DNA from: Neurospora tetraspora
Taxonomy: Eukaryota > Ascomycota > Sordariomycetes > Sordariales > Sordariaceae
DNA length: 64,000 bases
Assembly (NCBI RefSeq): GCF_033439725.1
Contig: NW_026944388.1
Span: forward strand, 2,356,001-2,420,000
Direction: 5' to 3'
The notes under the pieces are model-generated. The model worked only from the letters and a program-made list of their open reading frames with translations, was not told where the DNA came from and made no database searches. Numbering within the stretch: position 1 is the stretch's first letter; every line of letters begins with the position of its first letter. Positions 55,601 to 64,000 of the stretch are shown here, in pieces. The position numbers and the translations under genes were made by a program.

Positions 55601-57374
55601 CGCGAAATACGAACCGCATACAACAACGACCCCATCATCTCTGGTCTGCCTCGAGTCCAGTCACCAACCCCATAAACCGTACCCACGCCCATGCTGATGC
55701 CCACACTCACAGCCGATGTCCTGGTCGGGCTAGCATGTCGTCAACAACCCTGTCTCTCTAAATCCCAACTCGTGTTATGCATCACTGCACTGCTTACCCC
55801 TTCCCATCCTGCCTTCCTTGCCGTCTTATCGGCATCTTTGCTCTTCCAGGGCTGGAGCCTAGCTTGGCCAATAAAGCTGCCTCCATATCACCCTGCTCAA
55901 GGTTTTCTGTCAGACGTCTTCACATTGTGCTTTGTGCAACATCACAGGACAAGGCCAGGTCAAGGTATCGAGCCTATCTTCATGTTGTTACCCAATCCCA
56001 CCAACAGTGATAACAATGTGGAAGCCGAAGCCGGCCTCTCCACAACCCTTATCCTCCAGTGGGAGTTTAGCAGTTATTGATGATGATCCAAAGTCACTCT
56101 TGATACTCCCCCATGCCGCTTGATTGGTTCGTTAATCAAAAAGAAAGAGTTGCTGGTCCTCCCAATGACACCCTCCTTTGTCCTGTCCTGGGGAAGTGTG
56201 GGTGTACTTGCGAAACAAAGCGATGATCAGGGTCTTTGAAGGGTCCAACAGAGGGAGGCTGGGTCCCAAATAGGCACATTGACATGCCCACAACATTTTG
56301 TGCCATGACTGCTGCCCCGCATCTAATCATACCCAACAACACTTACCCTCCTCATGTATACCTCTGCATCTCTCATATCTACCCATTCTACCCATTAGCC
56401 TCACCAAAAGGAGTAAGCCATCCTGTCACCGCAGTACCCTCTAGTGTACATGGAATGCCCTCGTCCGTCGCTACCATTCACTGCTCCAGATTCTCATGTT
56501 CCAAAGCCAGGATCAGTCATACGGCGATCTACGTACCCCGAGTACAACGAGCTTGGTGTACAGCAGACGAGACCGTAACATCTCCCCCATCAACCAGAGC
56601 TGCTGTGTAACCACAGAGTTTATGTAAGGTGACAAGACACAAGAAGGCCAGGCTTAAGTTGACGACTGTTGCATTGGCACTAATGGGCCTTTGGATGGTT
56701 GCAAGTGCGTTTTCCATATCAACACCAAGTAAGCCCATCTGTCTAACTTTACAAACCAACATATACTTACATACACCCGGTTCGGTTTCAGTTCCCTTTC
56801 AGTCCTTTGTAGTGAATACTCGAGGCCAGATGGACGCGCATCGTGTCTGATCGCTCAGCCGCATGAGCATGAACGACTAGTCATCGCCTTCCGTGTCACA
56901 CCGCCGAACGCCCTGATTTCACAGATCGCCACCGGTGGGTCTTCCCGACCGGTCCGACGGTGTGCCCCCTCCGTGGTTTTCGGCTTGCCTTTGGCACCGG
57001 AGATAGTTGCTCTTAACACAAGTAGGCCTAATTTGGCAATCAGAGCTGTTAGTGACATGCTCGGGCTGCTAATCTGCCAAGCCCTGCCCCTTATTCTTGC
57101 ATCCCAACGTTCATGCGTCGATGATTTCAGCGACACATAGTCCCGCACGTACCAGATGTCACACGTTCATCCATCTTGTAAACGGTCAAGGCTTTCGTAG
57201 TATGATTTGATGCTTCTTTGTTTTTACCGTTTCTATAAGCTGACTTATTCGTGTTCCTTCCCCGCCCCCGGATGCTGAACCCTTTTACGAGTTCTGAGCA
57301 GGCAGCAACCCCTAAAACAAACTGGAATTGCTCCTCCATGGACGCAAGCATAGTGTCATTACTATAAATGTCAT
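52661..57374. other. 4.7-kb gene-poor region
   Basis: It starts with the calpain promoter (about 52661-53600). No open frame shows a known domain. The best is a 193-codon minus-strand frame at 54958-54377 (MNLDQLSILASLTPPGETCI at its start), overlapped by a plus-strand frame at 54555-54785 with equally good codon bias, so neither is convincing. There is no repeat, no RIP island and no tRNA. A long non-coding transcript or a long regulatory region is possible. Confidence 0.35.
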
Positions 57375-59277
57375 TCATAACAACATTCTGAAAGGCACGG
57401 AGTCCTTCTCTGGCCCTTGCCACGGGGTGTCTTCTGGAGGAACCCACTCCCGTTCCCGATCCAAGACCTCGACCAAGTGAAAGTCACGGGTGCCGGGGCC
57501 CCACCGAACAACCTGGTACAGAAAGTAGTTGACTTCCACAAGGTGAAGGCTCGGTTGCACCTCAAAGAAGTCTTCTGCAAGGGCCACCATCTTTCTGAAA
57601 TGTTTATCGCGCTTTAAGGCCTCCCACGAGAGACAGAGAGGAGGATAATACTCTGTCAGGTGGATATTGAAATACTTGAGCTTCCCCAGGTGCGACACGG
57701 TGTCTTTGAGGGAGGGGATCAGCTCCGTCCAATCGCCCGGCGTATTGAGTTCAAGTCGTTGGAGAGATTTCGTGGTGGCCGGTTGCTTTAGGAGGTAAAG
57801 CAGTGTGTACAGACTCTCATGGGGATTAACGCGGTCGGACCAATCGAGTATGAGGTTCTCGAAGCGCGAGTTGTCGAGGAAATGTTCCAGCCTACCTAGC
57901 GAGACCTGGCGAGCGTAGTCAAGAAAGTTGTTTTCGAGAACCCACTTATGCCATCTGCGGGACTCTCGGGGACGGGCTGGCGATATGGTCAATGATCGCA
58001 GTCGTGGGGCGATGACCGGAGTGAGATTCGGGAGGCGGACGATACCAGGGCCTTCTTCATGGTTTATGGGGGGTATTTCGATGTGTAAACGTTCAAGGTA
58101 TTGAAGATCGGTGAGCTTCTCCAGGTAGAGTGGGTTTTGGCGATTTCCATCCGGATCGGGGATATCGAGGATGAACCGGCTCATCGAGTGGTGGTCGACC
58201 GTTACTTCTCGGAGCTTGAGACGTGGTATATCTGTCCTTTCGACGCCGTTCACTGGCCGGCCCTCTCCTTTTCTTTGCTGGCGTACAAATTTCTCGCAAA
58301 TGGCAGGAAGAAGAGCATGCGGACAAGGGTCTGACGAATTACAGCATTGATTCCAATCATCAACGTTCCAGATTCGATTTTGCGCCCAGGTGGCCACGCG
58401 CAACGCCTCTATGTTGGGCGAGTTAATCAGAACGGTGGCGATGGCTTTCGCGTAGTCGTCCCATTCCCTCACTATGTCCCGCAAGCTGAGCTCCTTGAGC
58501 CCCTTAAATTTACAGAGCACAGAAGGTACCACGTCCTTATAGTGATGGTTGGTACGGCAATGGATGTCGAGAACGGTGAGACGGTGAGCATGCTCGGCTA
58601 GGGTTAAGAGGAGAGGGGGGAATAAATCCATCCTGAGAATAGCGATCAGTCAGCCTTTCCCACAATGAAGGTTGTTCACACCACCTTCGGAAGTCAGTTC
58701 CACGGTTATACTTACGAACAGCTCACCAGCCCAGCTCGAAAACTCTGGATATAACTGTTTTCCTTGTCTTTTCTCTCCCCCCACAGCTCCCATAACCGGT
58801 AGGGACTCCCTCGCTCTGTCCGTGGGAAATGAACGGGTTTTATGGATTCCATAATGTAATTCGTGTGGGGGTGAAAAGAAGATGGCGAACGTGTCTCAGA
58901 AACGGCGCAATATCTTGTGATGGTTCGAGAAAATTCATCAAACGCCACGTGTCGTACCAGAGGTTGAGGACACGGAAGAGAGCGCGCTCAAAGGCGGCGG
59001 CGAAGGTCCGGCTGGTGAGGCGAAGAGATTTGAGAAGGTGGCGGTCTCCAATCTGAAGGGACGGGAGTTAGAAAACGAGTTCGAACCGCGAAGGGAGAAA
59101 AAAAAAGAGGGGGAAAGGATGAGGAGGGGACAGGTAAAAGCGATGAATGCAGTGAAGAGAGAAGATAAGACGGCTTACCACATCACCGAGGCAGAGCAAG
59201 AGATCACGATTGTTGACAAATTTCTTCATGGAGCGGCAGTCCGGGGACCAAGCACTTCCTCCTGGTATGGAAGCCAT
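57375..59277 (-). CDS. F-box/LRR-like protein with an in-frame stop
   Basis: Exons on the minus strand: 59277-59179, 59052-58727, 58632-57375. The joins keep a single frame of 561 codons, counting the terminal stop. The N-terminus resembles an F-box (NRDLLLCLGDV, then DRHLLKSLRLTSRTFAAAFE and ALFRVL). A leucine-rich part follows (LKELSLRDI, LEALRVATW-like repeats, LKLREVTVDHH, LRSLTISPARP, LQRLELNTPG). Such proteins select substrates for SCF ubiquitin ligases. One TAA at 58843-58841 interrupts exon 2 (LWNP stop NPFISHG). No canonical intron removes it. Either a recent nonsense mutation or an undetected splice. Translation could restart at the ATG at 58631 to give a 418-residue LRR-only protein. 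Confidence 0.65.
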
Positions 59278-60466
59278 TACGAAGAATCGGCGTGTCCCGC
59301 TCTACCAAGGCGTTTGAGCTCGCTCGGTTCACCTTATCGAAACCTGAGAAGACTGTGTGAGGAGATATAAGGGCGTGCTTTGCCCGCAGAAGAGTTGGGA
59401 TAGAAGGACAGACTCCACTTCACACCAACGAGTACATTCAACAGTCCCTCGAGATGAGGCGAGTTGAGTGATGTTGGTATTAAACAAGTACAAGCTCGTA
59501 AACTCCTTCTCAGAGGTCGTCTTCCAGGTTGTTAGAAAGCAACAAACAGGAGGAAGCTCTTGAGGTTGCCTCATTCAAATGAGCTCAGAGCACAGTTCCG
59601 AATCACGCAGCGCGACAACTCGGCGAAGGTGAGAATTTGTCCAGCGCGTATGATACCTCAGCGCAAATTCAGTTCGAGTTCTGGTCGAGTTCTGGTCGCG
59701 ATGCGCTACGCTATTCGGAGCCCTGGCTCAGAGCAGAGGGTGTTTTGTGTCGCGATGTTGAAACTTGAAGAAAGTTTGGGGAAGGTCGCGACGTCGCTCT
59801 GTTATTAGTTAGCGGGCTGTTAGCGGGTACATAGCCTGCTATCACTTATACCCAGCTTCCCACTGACACACGGGCACATCTTTGTCATAAAGAGCCATTC
59901 TGCCTCATTTACTACTTGAAAGTACTGAAAGTACTTCATTGATATCAATGATGTTTTTATTTGCTCTGAAGCGCATTATTCCGAGGTTCACAGTCTAAAT
60001 CCACTGCAGAGCAGAGGTGTTTCCTGTTAGGGCTCATTGTTACTGAAAGCCATTCGACATCCCCACATTTACCCGCCGTGTCACAGCGTGCCGCCGCCGC
60101 TTCGGTTCCGGCAACGCAGGAACACCCGCAAAGGGCAAACTTCGGTCCAGTAACAGCCTAACGTACTCTCTCACTCCCACCACACAAGATTGTTAAGGGA
60201 CCATCTGTCTAGTCAAGCCAGACCATCGTTAGCATCCAAATCATCCCGTCGTTCCGAGTTCCAAGCGCAAGGAACTATGGAAAGAGGGGTTGCTCCCTGA
60301 AACACCACCACCTCCTCAGCCCGTTCAGCCTCAATTGCAGTGTCCACCTGTATATACCCCGAATTTCACTTCTCAAATCTCAACCACCTCACGACTTCCT
60401 CACTTTATTCCTCATTCATCACCACCTCAACTGAAAACCATTCATTCCACTGCACAATCCCTCAAA
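59278..60466. other. divergent promoter region
   Basis: This lies between the F-box-like gene and the four-helix membrane gene, which point away from each other. A-rich and CT-rich patches but no gene or repeat. Confidence 0.4.
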
Positions 60467-61277
60467 ATGGCACGAAAACCCACCACCACCACCGTCACCT
60501 CTCCCACCTCCCCAACCTCAACCTCTACCTCCACATTCACCACCACCCCCTCCCGCCTCACCCTCTTCTGGCTCCTAATCTCCCTCCCCCTCGTAATCTG
60601 GGACACCCTCTACGTCCTGCTTCGTCCGCACACCATGCCCGGCGGCGCTCTGCACTACCCGCTCTGGGCGCCCTACGAGCTGTACGGACGCGTGGATTAC
60701 GTGTACGGGTGGAAGGCGTGGAACGAGCGGAACGGGTTCACGGCCGCGCAGGGGATGATGAATGCGCTGGAGACGGGCATGTATTTGGTTTATGCTTGGG
60801 GGGTTTTGGGATTGGGATGTGGAAATGGAAATGGAAAGGGGGCAGAGGGGAGAAGGGGGGCAATGGTGTTGTTGGTGGGGTTTGCGGCGGCGGTGATGAC
60901 GTTGAGTAAGACTGTGCTTTATTGTGAGTCTTTTTTTCCTTTCTTGAGTCTTGTGGATGGATGTGAAGTGTGATGGTGGAGTGAGGAAGTTGTTGTTGAC
61001 GAAGAGTGATGTGACATACAGGGCTGAATGAGTATTACTCTGGGTTTGACAATATTGGTCATAACTCTACGTTTGATCTTGTCTTGTTGTGGATTATTCC
61101 CAAGTAGGTGTTTCTTACTACCTACCTCTGTTGTTGATGGACTTAAGACTGATTCCCGTCATTAGCGGCGCTTGGCTCGTCTTCCCATCTATTATGATCT
61201 ATACGCTGGGTTCGGAGATCATTGATGGTTTGGCTGGTCCCTCGACTGAGGTAGATCGTTCTATCAAGGTCGAGTGA
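60467..61277 (+). CDS. conserved fungal four-helix membrane protein
   Basis: Exons 60467-60923, 61022-61103, 61166-61277, 216 residues. Joints keep frame. The N-terminal 30 residues are Thr/Ser/Pro-rich. Hydrophobic segments: LFWLLISLPLVIWDTLYVLL; GMYLVYAWGVLGLG; AMVLLVGFAAAVMTLSKTVL; and the last around GAWLVFPSIMIYTLG. Conserved blocks between them are PHTMPGGALHYPLWAPYELY, GRVDYVYGWKAWNERNGFT and WLNEYYSGFDNIGHNSTFD, typical of an uncharacterised fungal family resembling the EXPERA/emopamil-binding fold in helix number and in its conserved aromatic and His residues. Sterol or lipid handling in the ER would fit (inference). Looks intact. Confidence 0.8.
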
Positions 61278-61816
61278 ACTGTTTGTGGCCACGAGCTGTG
61301 ATCGTGCAGGTTTCCACTGGATCACTGGATAAAGCTTTCATGTGGGCGGTGACAAAAATTTCCCCGGTCTTGTCAGTTCATCGCGCAATGAGCAGCCACA
61401 AGACGGTAGATTGTGTGATGGGGAGGGGGCGAGTCTTGTAAAACGATATCCGTCGTTGTTGTAACACTTCTTCGAAGCTTCTCTGCTATGGAAGGTGCTT
61501 GTTGCCAGCGAAGTACATTCTCTACATCACTGGCTGATACACCACTATCAGAAGCAGGGTGTCAGGCACGCCTGCCGCGAATATCGATGTGCACTGCACA
61601 GGGTCTGCGCAGGGAAGCTACGATGGCTACACTCCATTCCTGTATATAATTCAGTCCGCCGAGCCAGAGTGGATTCCCTGGACAGTAATCTCCCATCATC
61701 ATCGTCTTCTCATCTTGTTCAGCAGTCGTTTCCCAAAGACAAGGCCATATCAGCACTCCAGCCACCATACAGCACTCCATTCCAGCAGCCAATTTCCCAT
61801 CACTCAAAGATCCAAG
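61278..61816. other. intergenic region
   Basis: 3' flank of the four-helix gene. Overlapping open frames continue upstream of the ATG at 61817 but have no coding character. Confidence 0.35.
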
Positions 61817-62095
61817 ATGTGTTGGAGAGTGCCGGCAGTACACGTCAGGTACATGCTCTGCAATTGCATAAACGAGATAAGATATTCTGAGAACAAGCAA
61901 CGATGTGGACCACCGTCTGCGGATTCAACTTGCATGTGCGAGACGGAAATCGCCATCCATGCTCCAGATCAATCCGAGAAGGAGCCGATAAAAATCGAAA
62001 AAGCAATCTGTAAAAACCACTACAACAAGTCAGATGAGCAGCACAAATACTATTACAATACGATTTGGGAGGGCTGGAGGATCATAGACGACTAG
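61817..62095 (+). CDS. small Cys-rich hypothetical protein
   Basis: 92 residues from ATG at 61817 (context CCAAGATG), one exon. It begins MCWRVPAVHVRYMLCNCINE, then QRCGPPSADSTCMC, CKNHYNKSDE and a Trp-rich end (YYYNTIWEGWRIIDD). Spaced Cys/His pairs resemble the short fungal 'MC' proteins that may bind a zinc ion. The 33479-34249 protein starts in the same way. No signal peptide. Function unknown. Confidence 0.5.
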   Translation: MCWRVPAVHVRYMLCNCINEIRYSENKQRCGPPSADSTCMCETEIAIHAPDQSEKEPIKIEKAICKNHYNKSDEQHKYYYNTIWEGWRIIDD

Positions 62096-62693
62096 CCCCG
62101 TCAGGCCTCACGCCCAGATCTAGTACTGATCCAGGGACACTCTCTGTCTGCGAGCATCACCATCCCAGGCCCCCAGGAGTCTGTTGGAACGAGTCGGATC
62201 ACCATCAGCCAGCTGCCTGTCAGTTCTTCAGCCTTCGAACGGCTCTTTGACCAGGGGATATATCTGGTGACGCTGGAACATCACCGCGGAGGGATGATGA
62301 GGGCAACGGTCAGAGGATAACGAGATAGTGATGTATGGAGGACACTCATTTGTGGGCGAATTGGAGGAGAACCGGCATGGCTGTGATTGGAGGCCAAAGC
62401 AGGATACTGATATTGTGAATTAAGCAAGGAGTGGACCTGAGCGAGGGATACATGGGAATTTCTTTAGCTGGAGGACGAAAGGTTTGAGGGACAGGATGTT
62501 AAGGCATGTCAACTTGAGAGCTGGATTCTCAGTATACACTCATTTGTCTCGTGCGCACATTGTTGTTTGCCTGTTAAGTTTGTTATCTCAATGCCTGGCT
62601 TCTGTTAACAGAGCGCTCTCTCGACGTCAATCCACTCAACCCTCATCAATACTCAAGACATTAACTCTGTGCATTTATGTTGTGATTGAAGCA
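62096..62693. other. intergenic region
   Basis: Between two convergent genes. A 123-codon plus-strand frame at 62484-62855 overlaps the MFS remnant and is not supported. Confidence 0.35.
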
Positions 62694-63566
62694 TTAGGAG
62701 ATGTTAGATTGAGTTCTATTGCCTCTAACATGCACAGCTGCGTTTGCTTTCCTTCTTTGCCTCCATTCATGGCCTGTCTGGAGTCTAGCTCTACTAACAC
62801 CGTGATCAAATACACTAACAGACCAGCTTGGGCAGCGTCGCATATCCCCTCCTGACTCTTCCACCACCAACCTCATGTTCTCCTCTTCTCTCTCATCAAT
62901 GACGCAAATTCCCAAACTCATCCAGTTCCATAACGCCTCCCCACACTCTGAATTGTATCCTTCTTCTACCATCGTAACCACCTCATCTGGCGGTTGCTTC
63001 AAGTAATCGAATGATTCCAGCACCCGCTCAACAATTTCCTCCACGCCTAGCTCCAGGTCCGGCACTTCTCCAACACGCTGAGCAAGGTCGGCGGCGAGAA
63101 CTCGTCGAAACACAAGCGAGTTCATGGCCAACCCAACCGTCGCACCCAGTTGTCGGTAAAAGAAGAAGCATTTGGAGATACATAGGTATCGCCAAAGTCC
63201 GCCAAGTCCGTGTCGTTGGATAAGGTTCCGGACGGTAGCACCGGAATAAGCGGAGATTCGGTACTCGGTGCCGGGCGCCGGCATGTGTGCGGCAGCTCCC
63301 GTCTGCATGTCATTCGGCACGGCATCGGATACCTTATTTCCCTTTTGGTAAGTGTCCGACTGCTCTGACTTTTTACGTGTCGTTTTGCTATAGTGAGGGA
63401 GGTTGATGCACATTTCCTGGTGGATGATAAGTCCAGTTCCTACCAAGGACACTAATTTGTGTGTACCGAGATTTTGGTTTGCATGTTTCGCATGATATCT
63501 CAATATCCACCCAGCTACCGTCCGTCGGCTGTGTAAAGGATTTTGAGCAGTTGGCGTGTGATACAA
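62694..63566 (-). pseudogene. C-terminal remnant of an MFS transporter
   Basis: One open frame of 290 codons holds the end of a drug:H+ antiporter-type MFS protein: LVGTGLIIHQEM (start of a late helix), then, after an unrelated stretch of about 85 residues, YRQLGATVGLAMNSLVFRRV, the helical linker VEEIVERVLESFDYLKQPP and a shortened final helix (NWMSLGICVIDEREEENMRL). All earlier transmembrane helices are absent, and the sequence upstream (63567-64000) does not resemble a transporter on this strand. The Lys/Gln-rich insert replaces a helix that the family needs. Treated as a decayed fragment; the last 30 codons may be chance read-through. Confidence 0.55.
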
Positions 63567-63718
63567 CGTAACGCTGGTATACTGTTAGCGCTGGGGGTCT
63601 GGACTAACAGCTTGGTATACCGTTTCCACCTGATATTGTTAGTAACTTACACACATCCTTAGCGCCAAAATCATGTACTTAATTTTTTATGTAGCTATGG
63701 ACTGAATGGATCGCGTTT

Positions 63719-63982
63719 GTGAATAGGAGACGGCGGTTGTACAATGGGACAGCGATCCTGCTTGAGCACTATTCGTATGAAGTGTTGAGAGATGTTGCAG
63801 CAAGGAGCAAGGCTTCTTCTTTCCCTCATCGGGATGTTGAGTACCTTAGTATGCGATTATTCTTGGGCAGTATGTTGATCCGGCATTCGGGTTTGAATGA
63901 GGCTGTGTTGGCTGCTTCTGGGTCGCAGGTTACTTCTAGTGATGTTTGGAATGGCGCAAGCCAGTTTGAAGAACCACAAGTG
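63719..63982 (+). CDS. possible internal exon of a gene leaving the window
   Basis: An open frame reads RRRRLYNGTAILLEHYSYEV, then LRDVAARSKASSF, YLSMRLFLGSMLIRHSGLNE and AVLAASGSQVTSSDVW. It ends at a good donor (GTGAGT from about 63982) shortly before the window edge, so it could be an exon. No start codon in good context is seen, and I do not recognise a domain. Confidence 0.3.
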
Positions 63983-64000
63983 TGAGTTGTCCGTCAACCG

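Overview
The window reads as nuclear DNA of a filamentous ascomycete, most like the Sordariales (Neurospora and relatives). Genes are compact, with introns of about 55-200 bases carrying GTRNGT donors and CTAAC-type branch points. Codons mostly end in C or G, and the products are fungal types (Vam7, EB1, calpain, rhodopsin-like seven-helix receptor, P450, O-methyltransferase). Two islands, about 2.4-12.3 kb and 20.6-22.2 kb, are extremely AT-rich with CpA changed to TpA on both strands. This is the pattern left by repeat-induced point mutation (RIP).

Layout. 1-2060: 3' part of a membrane-protein gene. 2324-12419: a four-element nest. A Tc1/mariner transposon holds a minus-strand Ty3/Gypsy fossil, which holds a 202-bp solo LTR and a 452-bp MITE; a tRNA-like cloverleaf also lies inside. 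12595-15386: an eight-exon amidase-family gene that has lost its catalytic triad. 16018-18777: a large R/E-rich coiled-coil membrane protein. 20228-22409: a tRNA-like (SINE-like) repeat split by a Pogo/Fot1 transposon. 22739-24478: VAM7 and an in-frame downstream ORF. 26136-27151: EB1. 28840-29923: GT8 glycosyltransferase. 30451-32154: O-methyltransferase. 32185-32897: a MITE. 33479-34249: Cys-rich hypothetical. 34440-35877: a P450 fossil cut by the second SINE-like copy. 37992-39536: a decayed seven-helix receptor. 39946-40748: spliced basic hypothetical. 42146-44177: two small PPxY membrane proteins around a 171-bp MITE. 45309-47411: a membrane-anchored aspartic-protease-like protein without catalytic aspartates. 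48416-48933: small hydrophobic protein. 49471-52660: calpain. 52.7-57.4 kb: gene-poor. 57375-59277: F-box-like gene with an in-frame stop. 60467-61277: four-helix membrane protein. 61817-62095: small Cys-rich protein. 62694-63566: remnant of an MFS transporter. 63719-end: possible exon of a gene leaving the window.

The genes are a mosaic of housekeeping trafficking and cytoskeleton functions (VAM7, EB1, calpain) and accessory families (P450, OMT, MFS, receptor), several of them decayed. No operon-like pathway is evident. The most unusual signals are the nested elements with readable target duplications, the SINE-like family that broke the P450, the possible stop-codon read-through of VAM7 into a hydrophobic tail, and two apparent pseudoenzymes (amidase and aspartic protease).
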